A stretch of 64,000 bases of DNA from Thiohalobacter sp. (GCF_027000115.1 NZ_JALTON010000037.1:78783-142782); one strand, 5' to 3'. Numbered from the stretch's first letter, positions 46,596 to 55,535 are shown. Numbers and translations are program-made. The notes: a model not told the origin generated them from the letters alone.

Positions 46596-47222
46596 ATGCC
46601 GACGATCGCGGTGGTTGGGAGCAAGGGCGGCGTCGGCAAGACCACCCTGGCGATCAACCTCGCGGCCGGTCTCGCACAGCGCGGGTCGGTGCTGTTGCTG
46701 GACGCCGATCCCCAGCAGTCGGCCTTTCAGTGGAGCCTGATCGACGAGCGCGAGAACACGCCGGCGGTGCTGGCCGAATCGGCACGCGTGGGAGACGCAG
46801 TTCCGGAGCTGGCATCGGACCAGGACTTCCTGGTGATCGATTGTCCGCCGGCGGTCAATGCGATGCAGACGCTGGAGGCGCTCCAGGTGGCGGATCTGGC
46901 CCTGGTTCCGGTTCAGCCTTCACCGATGGATCTGTGGGCCACGGTGCACATCGTCGAGACCATCGCCGGCGCCAGGGCGGTCAATCCCCGGCTCGGAGCC
47001 TCGTTGGTCATCAATCAGCTCGAGAGCCGGACCGTGCTCTCGCGGTTTGCGCGCATGGCGGTGGAAGAGCTGGAGCTGGACGTGACGGAGACGGCGATAC
47101 GTCGTCGCGCCATCTACCGCAACAGTGTGCTGGAAGGCAGGACCGTATACGCGATGGGCAAGCGGGGCGAGCCGGCGGTTCTCGAAATGAACGCATTGAT
47201 TGAAGAGGTTATTGGATCATGA
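46596..47222 (+). CDS. mcdA: carboxysome-positioning ATPase McdA (ParA family)
   Basis: 208-residue ParA/MinD-type ATPase. The deviant Walker A is SKGGVGKTTLAINLAAGL (near residue 9), followed by LLLDADPQQSA (Walker A') and FLVIDCPPAVN (Walker B). In this position, next to a small disordered partner, such proteins are McdA, which forms gradients on the nucleoid to space carboxysomes. Overlaps the mcdB start by 4 bp. A role in plasmid partition is ruled out by context. Confidence 0.9.
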   Translation: MPTIAVVGSKGGVGKTTLAINLAAGLAQRGSVLLLDADPQQSAFQWSLIDERENTPAVLAESARVGDAVPELASDQDFLVIDCPPAVNAMQTLEALQVADLALVPVQPSPMDLWATVHIVETIAGARAVNPRLGASLVINQLESRTVLSRFARMAVEELELDVTETAIRRRAIYRNSVLEGRTVYAMGKRGEPAVLEMNALIEEVIGS

Positions 47223-47455
47223 GCGCATCCGACGATACCCAGAAGAAGCTGATCGATTCGATTCGCAAGACCAGACAGACGGCTGCCGCGAAGCCCGCGG
47301 CTGCCAAGGCGGCCGGGTCGTCGGCATCCAGGTCCGCCGCTTCCGGTTCCACCAGCAAGCGGCGTACCCGCAAGGCCCCGGCAAAGAGCGGCGGCGGCAA
47401 GTCTGCGCCGGCCAGCCAGGGTTATCAGGCCGGCCGCCGGGTCTGGCCCGACTGA
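47219..47455 (+). CDS. mcdB: carboxysome-positioning partner McdB
   Basis: 78 residues, low complexity, rich in Ala, Ser, Lys and Arg and almost certainly disordered. An N-terminal helix (DDTQKKLIDSIRKTRQT) is followed by a basic region and ends RRVWPD, with the single near-terminal Trp that is characteristic of McdB proteins. It probably links McdA to the carboxysome. ATG 47219 overlaps the mcdA stop. Sequence families of McdB are weakly conserved, so the call rests on features and position. Confidence 0.85.
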   Translation: MSASDDTQKKLIDSIRKTRQTAAAKPAAAKAAGSSASRSAASGSTSKRRTRKAPAKSGGGKSAPASQGYQAGRRVWPD

Positions 47456-47607
47456 ATGCGCTGCCCGCCCCCGGCGCGGACGTGTGCTGTGCCGGGGCGT
47501 GGTCCTGAATCGGCGCTCCTTCCGAATCCTCGCGTCGAGACCCGGGCCGCCAGGGGCAGGCGGGCCGGCTGCGTTGTCTGCCGCCATTCGGAGTTCGGTC
47601 TAGATCG
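47456..47607. other. gap between mcdB and the SulP gene
   Basis: 150 bp without a gene. CGCCCCCGGC (47468-47477) can pair with GCCGGGGCG (47492-47500), but there is no T run, so it is at most an mRNA hairpin. No clear promoter was seen. Confidence 0.4.
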
Positions 47608-49728
47608 ATGAATCAGTTTCTTCATACCATTTTCCCCTTTCTGCGCTGGTTTCCCCTGAGAATGGAAACCCTGCGCGCGGACCTGGTCGCGGGCGTGACC
47701 GTCGCCCTGATTCTGGTTCCGCAGAGCATGGCCTACGCTCAGCTTGCAGCGTTGCCCGTGGTCTACGGTCTCTACGCCTCCTTCGTGCCGGTCATCGTGG
47801 CCGCTCTGTGGGGCTCCTGCAGCCAGTTGCATACCGGCCCGGTCGCCATGCTGTCGCTGATGTCCGCGGCAGCGGTGCTGCCGCTGGCCACCCCGGGCAG
47901 CGAGGAATTCATTGCCCTGTCCATCATGCTGGCCTTCCTTGTCGGTGTGCTGCGTTTCGGGCTGGGTCTGTTTCGGCTCGGCGCGATCGTCAACCTGCTT
48001 TCCAGTCCGGTCATTGTCGGTTTTACCAATGCCGCGGCCCTGATCATCGGCCTGTCGCAGTTGAATAAGGTGCTGAATGTGCCCTTCCCCCGCTCGGATT
48101 CCTACCTGTCCGATCTTTGGGGGGTGATCGTGCAGATCCCCGATCTGCACTGGCCGACCCTGCTGTTTGCCGTCGGTACCTGGGTGTTGATCGCCGCACT
48201 GCGGCGCATCCGACCCAGTATCCCGGGCATCCTGGTTGCAGTTGTGGTGTCCACCCTGATCAGTGCGTTGGTCGGTTACGAGCAAAAGGCAAAGGTGTCC
48301 GCCGATGCCATTGCCGATCCCGGCATTCGGACTCATGTTCAGGATTATGCCGAGGCCCAGACGCGCATTCGCGAGCTGTCTGCCAGCATCTCCGCCAAGC
48401 GGCAGGAGGCCGACAGGCTGGTCGCCGAGAATACCCTCGAGGCGCGGGCGCATGCCGCCGAGGTCCGGGCGGCCGCCGAAGTGCTGCGCATGCGCATGGA
48501 GGCCCTGAAGACGGAAAACAACCGGCGCATCATCGAACTGCACGGCCAGCCTCTTGCCCGGGTGGGCCAGGGAGAGACGGTCCGCTTTGTGCCTTTCGCT
48601 GACGACTCCGGCGGCATTGGTGACGGTCGTCGGTGGCGGTTCAGCGGCATCGACGGCGAGGGCCGGGTCGTGCTGTCTGCCGGCGGCGCCGTGGTGGGCA
48701 ATATTCCCGAGGGCCTGCCGACTTTCTCCCCGCCACACTTCGACTGGGCCTATCTGTTTGCCTTGTTGCCCTCGGCCATCGTGATGGCCCTGATCGGCTT
48801 CATGGAAGCGACTTCCATCTCCAAGGCCATTGCCCTCAAGAGTGGCGAGCGTGTCGATACCAGCAAGGAACTGGTGGGTCAGGGACTGGCCAATATCGCC
48901 GGCAGTTTCTTCGGGGCCTACACCGTCAGCGGTTCCTTTTCACGTTCCGCCGTGGCGGCCAAGGCAGGGGCGAAGACGGGTATGTTTGCCATCATCAGCG
49001 CTATTGCCGTGGTGCTGGTGCTGCTGTTCTTTACCCGCTATCTCTACCATCTGCCCCAGTCGGTGCTGGCGGTGATCGTCATGATGGCCGTGTTCGGGTT
49101 GATCCGGGTAGAACCCCTGATCGATGCCTGGCGCGTCGATCGCGTCGGCGCCGTGATCGGCCTGGTGACCTTCGGCGCCACCCTGGCGATGGCGCCGTCG
49201 ATCGCCAACGGCATTCTGGTCGGCGTGCTGCTCACGGTGCTTCATTATCTGATTCGTACCATGCGGCCGCGTGCCGAGGTCGTGGCCATGAAACCGGACG
49301 GAACGCTCGGCGGCGCACGCACCCATGGCTTGCAGCCGCTGTCGCGCTGCTTCGTCCCCGTGCGCTTCGACGGCGTGCTGACTTTCGTCAATGTCGCCTA
49401 TTTCGAGGATATCATTCTCGAGGCACATGCGGAGTTTCCCGACGCGCGTGCCATCCTGGTCATCGGCAGCGGCATCAATGACATAGACGCCTCGGGTATC
49501 GAAAAGGTACGCGAGGTCGCGCGACGGCTGCGTGACAACGGGGTAAGGCTGATGTTCAGCGGCCTGAAACACCAGGTCCGCGAGGCCTTCCGCAAGGCGC
49601 ATGTTGACGAGGAGCTGGGGGAGTCGGCCTTCTTCGTGGACAAGCGTTCGGCCATCAGCAAGCTTTCCGAGCAGTTCGCCGCCTGCGAGAGCGAAATCTC
49701 GGAACGCGAGAAGGCGGGGGCGCAGTGA
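47608..49728 (+). CDS. SulP-family anion transporter with STAS domain and coiled-coil insertion
   Basis: 706-residue SulP/SLC26 transporter, longer than usual. The membrane part starts LRADLVAGVTVALILVPQSMAYAQLA and continues with LPSAIVMALIGFMEATSISK and SGSFSRSAV; a STAS domain occupies about 545-690 (VLVIGSGINDIDASGIEKVR). Between TM segments, at about residues 225-360 (48280-48687), there is an insertion of roughly 135 residues not normal for the family: a charged coiled coil (243-310) followed by a small beta-rich part. Substrate could be bicarbonate (BicA-like) or sulfate; the carboxysome context favours bicarbonate but this is inference. Confidence 0.88.
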   Translation: MNQFLHTIFPFLRWFPLRMETLRADLVAGVTVALILVPQSMAYAQLAALPVVYGLYASFVPVIVAALWGSCSQLHTGPVAMLSLMSAAAVLPLATPGSEEFIALSIMLAFLVGVLRFGLGLFRLGAIVNLLSSPVIVGFTNAAALIIGLSQLNKVLNVPFPRSDSYLSDLWGVIVQIPDLHWPTLLFAVGTWVLIAALRRIRPSIPGILVAVVVSTLISALVGYEQKAKVSADAIADPGIRTHVQDYAEAQTRIRELSASISAKRQEADRLVAENTLEARAHAAEVRAAAEVLRMRMEALKTENNRRIIELHGQPLARVGQGETVRFVPFADDSGGIGDGRRWRFSGIDGEGRVVLSAGGAVVGNIPEGLPTFSPPHFDWAYLFALLPSAIVMALIGFMEATSISKAIALKSGERVDTSKELVGQGLANIAGSFFGAYTVSGSFSRSAVAAKAGAKTGMFAIISAIAVVLVLLFFTRYLYHLPQSVLAVIVMMAVFGLIRVEPLIDAWRVDRVGAVIGLVTFGATLAMAPSIANGILVGVLLTVLHYLIRTMRPRAEVVAMKPDGTLGGARTHGLQPLSRCFVPVRFDGVLTFVNVAYFEDIILEAHAEFPDARAILVIGSGINDIDASGIEKVREVARRLRDNGVRLMFSGLKHQVREAFRKAHVDEELGESAFFVDKRSAISKLSEQFAACESEISEREKAGAQ

Positions 49729-49773
49729 CGGGCAGGGACGACAAGTCAGCGGACCTGAAGACAGGGTGATCAC

Positions 49774-50391
49774 ATGAGCATCACCCTGCGCACTTATGTC
49801 TACATCGATTCCTTGCAGCCGCAGCTTGCGGCCTATCTGGGTACGGTGTCGCAGGGCTTTCTGCCGGTCCCCGGAGATGCCTGCCTGTGGATCGAGGTGG
49901 CCCCCGGCATGGCGGTGCATCGCTTGTCCGATGTGGCACTCAAGGCCACGCGCGTACACCTGGGGCAGCAGGTGGTGGAGCGCGCCTTCGGTTCCATGGT
50001 GTTGCACCATGGCGACCAGAGTGACGTTCAGGAGGCGGGGCGAACCGTTCTCCAGTTGCTGGGTGCGCCGGAGGACTCGCGACAGAAGTGTCGCGTGGCC
50101 TGGCGCGAGATTATCCGTTCCGTAACCCCTGACCATGCCGTGCTCATCAACCGCCAGGATCGTCGCGGTTCCATGATCCTCTCCGGGCAGAGCATGTTCA
50201 TTCTGGAAACCGAGCCGGCGGGTTACGTGGTATACGCTGCCAACGAAGCGGAGAAGGCGGCGAACATCACCCTGGTCGACGCCCGCGCCGTGGGCGCCTT
50301 CGGCCGCCTGACCCTGGCTGGCAAGGAGGCCGATATCGATGCCGCCGCCGCGGCAGCCCTGTCGGCGCTGCACAACCTCTCTGGCGTTTGA
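49774..50391 (+). CDS. csoS1D: tandem-BMC shell protein CsoS1D
   Basis: 205-residue tandem BMC-T shell protein forming stacked pseudohexamers with a gated pore. Phrases shared with characterised CsoS1[54 protein letters not shown] and [15 protein letters not shown]. The Glu-Arg pair of VERAFG, which gates the pore, is kept. It is placed after the SulP gene, so the locus extends to here. Confidence 0.95.
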   Translation: MSITLRTYVYIDSLQPQLAAYLGTVSQGFLPVPGDACLWIEVAPGMAVHRLSDVALKATRVHLGQQVVERAFGSMVLHHGDQSDVQEAGRTVLQLLGAPEDSRQKCRVAWREIIRSVTPDHAVLINRQDRRGSMILSGQSMFILETEPAGYVVYAANEAEKAANITLVDARAVGAFGRLTLAGKEADIDAAAAAALSALHNLSGV

Positions 50392-50408
50392 GCGGGGGTC
50401 TGCGGGTC

Positions 50409-50972
50409 ATGCACAGACAGCAGTTGCTCAAGGCCCTGGATGCGTATCACACGCCGTTCCTGGAGGAGCAGGCGATGGTGGAGCGGACCCGTCGCTTTGT
50501 GCTGGAGCACGAGGACTGCTTCGATCGCAAGCTGTGGCCGGGGCACGTGACGGCATCCGCGTGGGTGGTGAACCCGGCGCGGGACCGGGTGCTGATGCTG
50601 CACCACAGGAAGCTGGACATGTGGCTGCAGCCGGGTGGCCATGCCGATGGTGATCCGGACGTGCTGAACGTGGTGCTCAAGGAGACCTCCGAGGAAACGG
50701 GTCTGCCGCCGGAACACATCCGGCTGGTCGATGACAGGATCTTCGATGTCGACGTGCACGTGGTCCACGAGAGCGTGCACGATCCGCGTCATCTGCACTT
50801 CGACGTGCGCTTCCTGGTCGAGGTGGACGATGGCATCCCGATTCCGGGCAATGACGAGTCCCACGAAATTCTCTGGGTGCCGCTGCATCGGGTGCTCAGC
50901 TTCAACAACCTGCGTTCGATCTATCGCCTGGTCCAGAAGACGCGCCGGTTGCGCGGCCGGCGCTCTCCCTGA
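50409..50972 (+). CDS. NUDIX hydrolase
   Basis: 187 residues. The Nudix box reads GGHADGDPDVLNVVLKETSE followed by ETGL; REUXEE is represented by KETSEE, and the first Glu of the box is replaced, a variation seen in the GGH-type subfamily. Substrate unknown; a nucleoside-diphosphate-linked metabolite is likely. ATG 50409 has GGGGGTC upstream; a TTG at 50388 overlapping csoS1D is less likely. It is directly downstream of csoS1D (17 bp) and may be co-transcribed, so a house-cleaning role for sugar or nucleotide side products of the Calvin cycle is conceivable. Confidence 0.85.
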   Translation: MHRQQLLKALDAYHTPFLEEQAMVERTRRFVLEHEDCFDRKLWPGHVTASAWVVNPARDRVLMLHHRKLDMWLQPGGHADGDPDVLNVVLKETSEETGLPPEHIRLVDDRIFDVDVHVVHESVHDPRHLHFDVRFLVEVDDGIPIPGNDESHEILWVPLHRVLSFNNLRSIYRLVQKTRRLRGRRSP

Positions 50973-50979
50973 TCCCGGT

Positions 50980-51408
50980 TCAGCGCGGGATCTCCCGATA
51001 GTCATGAACGCGGATGCGCGCCACCCGCGGCCTGATCACTTCCCTGACCAGTTGTCTGTGCAGCGGGTGTTCCAGGTAGCGCTCGAGCGCCTGTTGATCC
51101 CGGAAGGTCAGGGTCAGCCCGACATCGAAGCTGTCGTCGACGATCGGCCGGTCGCTTGCGACCACGACCCCGGAGGTCATGGTCATTACCCCGGGAATGC
51201 GGCGGAGCTGTTCGCTGGCGGCGAGGATCTCGCGACGCGCGCGCTCGTCGCCAGGTGTCTTCAGCCACAGCAGCACCACATGGTGGATGCGCCCGTCGCG
51301 CGGCGATTGTGGCGTCAGCGCGCTGCAGCCGGCGAGCGCCAGGCACAGGGCGAGCAGCGCGGCGAGATCAGAAAACCGGGGTGACTGTCGAAAGCGGCGT
51401 GTGGCCAT
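50980..51408 (-). CDS. Dabb-domain lipoprotein
   Basis: 142 residues. A signal peptide with lipobox (LCLALAGCSAL) is followed by a stress-responsive A/B-barrel (Dabb) domain, about residues 40-135: HHVVLLWLKTPGDERAR, IPGVMTMTSGVVVAS and DVGLTLTFRDQQALERYLEHP. Start ATG 51408 has GGAG 9 bp upstream, better than the longer frame from 51480. Dabb domains dimerise and some bind small molecules; function here unknown. Note that this domain name is unrelated to DabB. A second Dabb domain is fused to the aldolase at 52.5 kb. Confidence 0.82.
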   Translation of the reverse strand: MATRRFRQSPRFSDLAALLALCLALAGCSALTPQSPRDGRIHHVVLLWLKTPGDERARREILAASEQLRRIPGVMTMTSGVVVASDRPIVDDSFDVGLTLTFRDQQALERYLEHPLHRQLVREVIRPRVARIRVHDYREIPR

Positions 51409-51409
51409 G

Positions 51410-51886
51410 TTATTCGTCTCCGGCAGCAGGTTCTTCCCTGGCGGGCCTGGCGGCCAGCCAGCGGTCGAGTTCATTGGCAAAGGCCTGACGGTTGGCGCTG
51501 TTCATTGCTGAAGGGCCGCCTGTGTCGATGCCGCTGGACCGCAGGCTGTCCATGAAGTCGCGCATGCCCAGCCGTGCGCCGATGTTCTCGGGTGTCAGCC
51601 GCTCGCCACGTGGGGTCAGTACCCGGCAACCGCGGGCGATGACCTCCGCGGCCAGTGGCACATCGGCAGTGACCACGAGATCACCCTCGGCTACCCGGCG
51701 CACGATCTCCTTGTCCGCCACGTCGAATCCTGACGGCACCTGCAGCAGGCGGGCGCCACAGCCGGGCGGTATGCGCATGGCATGGTTGGCGACCAGGGTC
51801 AGGGAGATGGCGGTCCGCTTCGCGGCCCGGAACAGGATTTCCTTGATGACGCCGGGGCAGGCATCGGCATCGACCCAGATCTGCAT
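51410..51886 (-). CDS. YaiI/YqxD family protein (DUF188)
   Basis: 158 residues. The phrases [38 protein letters not shown] and [17 protein letters not shown] are diagnostic of the YaiI/DUF188 family, which has a PIN-like fold and no settled function. ATG 51886 has AGGAGA about 10 bp upstream; the longer upstream frame is on the opposite strand of the b561 gene and is not used. It ends 2 bp before the Dabb lipoprotein, an operon of two. Confidence 0.88.
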   Translation of the reverse strand: MQIWVDADACPGVIKEILFRAAKRTAISLTLVANHAMRIPPGCGARLLQVPSGFDVADKEIVRRVAEGDLVVTADVPLAAEVIARGCRVLTPRGERLTPENIGARLGMRDFMDSLRSSGIDTGGPSAMNSANRQAFANELDRWLAARPAREEPAAGDE

Positions 51887-51964
51887 GCGGCGGGTCTCCT
51901 GATATCCGTAGCAGTTTCGGCTGCATGGTATCATGTCCCCGGATGGACTCAGTGGTGACACCCC

Positions 51965-52510
51965 ATGCACGGCAATGATTCGCAACGCTACAGCGCGCCT
52001 GTCCGCGCGATTCACTGGCTGACCGCGGCACTGGTGTTCGCGATGATCGGTCTCGGCGTGACCATGGAAGAGCTGGAGAAGGGGGATCCCCTGCGCAGCC
52101 AGTTGTTCATGCTGCACATGAGCACCGGGGTGCTGATCGTCATGCTGACGCTTCTGCGACTGGGCTGGCTGGCGGTGTCTCCGGGCCCTGCCTTGCCCGC
52201 GGCGCTGGCTGGCTGGGAACGCGCGCTGGCTCGCCTGGTGAAATGGCTGCTTTATCTCGGTCTGTTTGCAGTGCCGGTTGCCGGTTACCTGATCGCGGCG
52301 AGTGACGGGCGCCCGGTGCCCTTCTACGGCCTGTTCGAGATCCCGCCGCTGGTGGCCGAGAACCATGACCTGCACGAACTCATGGAGGAAGTGCACGAAG
52401 TGCTGGCCTGGACCTTGCTGGCACTGGTCGGCCTGCACGTGGCCGGCGCGCTCAAGCACCGCTTCCTCGACCGCAACCCGGAGGTCGATGTCCTCAGGCG
52501 AATGCTGTAG
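51965..52510 (+). CDS. cytochrome b561
   Basis: 181-residue four-helix di-haem membrane cytochrome. Histidines for the two haems are in [53 protein letters not shown] and the [11 protein letters not shown] loop. Such proteins move electrons between quinol and periplasmic acceptors. Divergent from YaiI and convergent with the aldolase gene. Confidence 0.9.
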   Translation: MHGNDSQRYSAPVRAIHWLTAALVFAMIGLGVTMEELEKGDPLRSQLFMLHMSTGVLIVMLTLLRLGWLAVSPGPALPAALAGWERALARLVKWLLYLGLFAVPVAGYLIAASDGRPVPFYGLFEIPPLVAENHDLHELMEEVHEVLAWTLLALVGLHVAGALKHRFLDRNPEVDVLRRML

Positions 52511-52513
52511 CGC

Positions 52514-53758
52514 TTATCCGGGCGCGGCTCCCGAGGCGCTCTGTCCGCCCTCGTTCGGGGCATCCTCGCATCGCTCGTCCCGTGCCCGCTCGGCGAAGTC
52601 GATGCTGACCCGGTCCCCGGCATGGGGGCGGAAGCGTTCGTTGGCGAAGCGCTGGTGAGCGGGATGCTCGCGATAGCTGTCGATCACGGCTGCGCTGGCG
52701 AACTGTACCAGCCAGCAGTGACGGTAGGGCGCATCTTCGGTGACTGCGTCGCCGGTGAAGACCCGCCGCACGCCCGGAATCCCCGACAGGACCGCCCGGC
52801 CCTCCCGCATCATCGCCTCCACGCCGTTCTCGTCGAGACCTTCGACGTTGTAGAGGATGGTGTGTTCGACCGGCGTCCAGGGACGGCAATGGTCCAGCAG
52901 CGCGGCTGCCCGGCCGGCACTGCCCCAGAGTTCGCAGCAGCGCACGACCTCGTCGCGGATGGCCGCGCGGGTGCCGGAGAGCAGGCGGGTGTAGCCGGCG
53001 CCCGGGTCGGCCCCTGCCTGTTCGCGGATGGCGTCCGCAGCGCGGTCGGCCAGCGCGGTGTAGTAGTTGATCTTTGTCACGCCGTTCGCAATCAGGCGGC
53101 GGAACTGGTCGTCCGCCAGGCCGGTGCCGCCGTGGATCACCAGCGGGATGCCGAGCGCCTCGTTGATGGCGGCCAGGCGGTCGAAGTCCAGCCGGGGCTT
53201 CGTGCGCAAGCGGCCGTGCACGGTGCCGATGGATACGGCCAGGAAGTCGACACCGGTCGCCGCCACATAGGCGCTGGCGTCCTCGACCGAAGTGTAGATG
53301 ACCTCCCCAGGGTGCTTCTCCGCGTCTTCGCCCTCGACGCCGGCGACATAGCCCAGTTCGCCTTCCACCGGCACGTCGCAGCCGTGCGCCATGTCGACGA
53401 TGGCCCGGGTGCGTTCGATGTTCCCGTCCAGTGGCAGGTTCGAGGCATCCACCATCACGCCATTGGCGCCGAGATTGATGGCCCGGATGGCGGATGCCAG
53501 GGATGCACCGTGGTCGAGGTGGATGGCGGCGGGCACCGGACTGCGTTTCGCCGCCGCCTCCACCGCGGCCATCAGCAGTTCGAAATCGTAATGTTCGAAG
53601 TGCGACTCGGCGAGGCTGATGATCACCGGGGCGCCGGCCTGTTCGACCCCCGCCATGACGGCCTCCAGGAATTCCAGGCCGACGACGTCGAAGGCCCCGA
53701 CGGCATAACCTTCGCGCCGGGCGTGCTCGAGCATGTCCTTCATGTGCACCAGAGGCAT
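52514..53758 (-). CDS. class II fructose-bisphosphate aldolase fused to a Dabb domain
   Basis: 414 residues, about 110 more than a typical class II aldolase of this subgroup. Residues 1-285 are the aldolase: HLDHG (80-84) with D82 and zinc-ligand H83, E132/E134 in VEGELGYVAG, H181 in SIGTVHGR, H209 in VIHGGTGL and the substrate loop KINYYTA. From about 296 to 391 there is a separate alpha/beta domain (PVEHTILYNVEGLD, IPGVRRVFTGDAV, YREHPAHQRF) with the Dabb pattern. It would serve the Calvin cycle and gluconeogenesis. Divergent from a CbbR-like regulator, which fits control of carbon fixation. Confidence 0.88.
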   Translation of the reverse strand: MPLVHMKDMLEHARREGYAVGAFDVVGLEFLEAVMAGVEQAGAPVIISLAESHFEHYDFELLMAAVEAAAKRSPVPAAIHLDHGASLASAIRAINLGANGVMVDASNLPLDGNIERTRAIVDMAHGCDVPVEGELGYVAGVEGEDAEKHPGEVIYTSVEDASAYVAATGVDFLAVSIGTVHGRLRTKPRLDFDRLAAINEALGIPLVIHGGTGLADDQFRRLIANGVTKINYYTALADRAADAIREQAGADPGAGYTRLLSGTRAAIRDEVVRCCELWGSAGRAAALLDHCRPWTPVEHTILYNVEGLDENGVEAMMREGRAVLSGIPGVRRVFTGDAVTEDAPYRHCWLVQFASAAVIDSYREHPAHQRFANERFRPHAGDRVSIDFAERARDERCEDAPNEGGQSASGAAPG

Positions 53759-53778
53759 GGCAGTTCCCCGAATAAATT

Positions 53779-53885
53779 ATGAAAGTCAATGGGTTGTGTT
53801 ATTGGTCCGGCGGTGCGCCGCGCATTCCTGCCGATATCCTGCCCGCATTGTGCCGGGATTTTCCATAAGTTAAAGTCACTTTCAT
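53779..53885. promoter_or_regulatory. divergent control region of the aldolase and CbbR-like genes
   Basis: ATGAAAGT (53779-53786) and its inverse ACTTTCAT (53878-53885) mark the two ends of the 152-bp gap. The second overlaps a dyad AAAGT-C-ACTTT (53872-53882). This is a likely binding arrangement for the divergent LysR regulator. Binding is inferred. Confidence 0.5.
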
Positions 53886-53910
53886 CGATATCAATCATAG
53901 ATGGGTATTT

Positions 53911-54822
53911 ATGACTCAGGGCGCATCGCGCTTGCTTGCCGCGACCAGCCTGCGCCAGTTGCAGATCTTCGCCGCGCTGGCGCGGACCGGCAGCTATACC
54001 CGGACCGCCGAGGCGCTGATGATCACCCAGCCCACCGTGTCCATGCAGGTTCGCAAGCTGGAGGCCGCGGTCGGGATGCCTCTGGTCGAGCGCGTCGGTC
54101 GCAGGCTGTACCTGACCGAGGCCGGCGAGGCCTTGCGGCGGGCGGCGGCGACCGTACTGGAGGCGCTGGAAGCGCTCGACATGGAGGTGTCCGAGCTGCG
54201 CGGTCTGGCCACCGGACATCTGCGCGTGGCGGTAGTGACCACGGCCAAGTATTTCGTGCCCCACCTGCTGGGTGATTTCTGCCGTCGTTACCCCGATATC
54301 GAGGTGGCTCTGAAGGTGACCAATCGGGCCCGTATTCTCGAGCGCATGCAGGCCAACGAGGACGACCTTTACATCATGGCGCGCCCACCCGTTTCGGAGG
54401 AGTTCCGTTTCCGGCGCTGTGCGGGGAGCGAGGGAGTGCTGATTGCACCGCCCGACCACCCGCTCGCCGGGGCCCGGGACATCCCGCTGTCGCGCCTGGC
54501 CACCGAGCCTTTCGTGGTGCGCGAACCCGGCTCGGGTACCCGGATGCTGTTCGATGAGATCTTTTCAGGTGCGGGACTGTCGCCGCCGCTGAGGATGGAG
54601 ATCGGCAGCAACGAGGCCATCAAGCAGGCGGTGGCGGGCGGACTGGGTCTGGCGCTGCTCTGTCGGGATGCCCTGGATCCCCTGGTCGAGGGCGGGCCGG
54701 TCGAGCTGGATGTGCAGGGGTTTCCCCTGCCCTGGCAGTGGCATCTTGGGCATCCCGCAGGCAAGCGCCCGTCGCCGGCGGCGCGCGCATTTCTCGATTT
54801 TCTGCACCACGCGCAGGACTGA
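53911..54822 (+). CDS. LysR-type regulator, second CbbR-like protein
   Basis: 303 residues. The HTH contains TGSYTRTAEALMITQPTVSMQ; the effector domain shows CbbR features YFVPHLLGDFCRRYPDIEV, EDDLYIMARPP and GSNEAIKQAVAGGLGLALL. It is a paralogue of the CbbR at 31.3 kb. It is divergent from the aldolase gene and probably regulates it. Naming as CbbR2 is inference from similarity and context. Confidence 0.87.
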   Translation: MTQGASRLLAATSLRQLQIFAALARTGSYTRTAEALMITQPTVSMQVRKLEAAVGMPLVERVGRRLYLTEAGEALRRAAATVLEALEALDMEVSELRGLATGHLRVAVVTTAKYFVPHLLGDFCRRYPDIEVALKVTNRARILERMQANEDDLYIMARPPVSEEFRFRRCAGSEGVLIAPPDHPLAGARDIPLSRLATEPFVVREPGSGTRMLFDEIFSGAGLSPPLRMEIGSNEAIKQAVAGGLGLALLCRDALDPLVEGGPVELDVQGFPLPWQWHLGHPAGKRPSPAARAFLDFLHHAQD

Positions 54823-54927
54823 GCATGTGGCCGGAGAGGTGACAGCTCTGCCGGGAAAGCGGGCCATTGGCTTTCGCGTATCATGGGGCAAGATGGCAGT
54901 GGCAATGAACCCAGGGAGTACGGTCGG

Positions 54928-55527
54928 GTGAGTCCGCTTTCCCCGGTTGCGGCCGGCGTGCTCTGTGCGCTGGCGATGGTGGGCCTGTCCTGGGTGGTCA
55001 ACCGTGGCCTTTTGCGGACGCCGCTGGCCTGGCGGCTCCTGCCGGCGGCGGTGACCGCGGCCAGCGTGTTCCTGCTTGCCGTGGTCGCCGAAGTCCTCGT
55101 CAATTCGGCCTACGAGTCGTTGATCGGCCACCCGCTCTGGTCCTATCGCGTGCTGCCCCGACATGAAGGCGATGTGTCCATGCTGGGTCCGCTGATCTGG
55201 CCGGCCTATGGTCTGCACCTGTACATGACCGAACAGAGCCTGCGTCGCCGGGGGCGTCCGCTGATGGCCGTCATCAATGGCATCGATGCGCCCCTGATCT
55301 TCGAGGTCGGCGGCAATCTGCTGTTCATTGCGCTGGCCGGCGAATTCTATGCCTACTATCTGCCCGGCGATCTGGGGCACCTGACTTCGCTTCAGGTCGT
55401 GCCCATCTACATGCTCAGTATCCTGGTTGGCTATTTCGTGCTCGATGCCCTGCGTGCGCAGGCCCGTTCCTGGTGGTGGCCGGCGGGTCTCTACGGTCTG
55501 GGGCTGCTGGTGGTCTTTTCGGGCTGA
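54928..55527 (+). CDS. membrane protein of unknown function
   Basis: 199 residues with about six hydrophobic helices (for example AGVLCALAMVGLSWVV, LLPAAVTAASVFLLAVVAEVL, LTSLQVVPIYMLSILVGYFV). I do not recognise a family. GTG 54928 is chosen because GGGAG lies about 10 bp upstream; ATG 54883 would add 15 hydrophilic residues. It lies about 100 bp after the second CbbR-like gene in the same direction and may belong to its transcript. Confidence 0.7.
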   Translation: MSPLSPVAAGVLCALAMVGLSWVVNRGLLRTPLAWRLLPAAVTAASVFLLAVVAEVLVNSAYESLIGHPLWSYRVLPRHEGDVSMLGPLIWPAYGLHLYMTEQSLRRRGRPLMAVINGIDAPLIFEVGGNLLFIALAGEFYAYYLPGDLGHLTSLQVVPIYMLSILVGYFVLDALRAQARSWWWPAGLYGLGLLVVFSG

Positions 55528-55535
55528 AAGAGACA

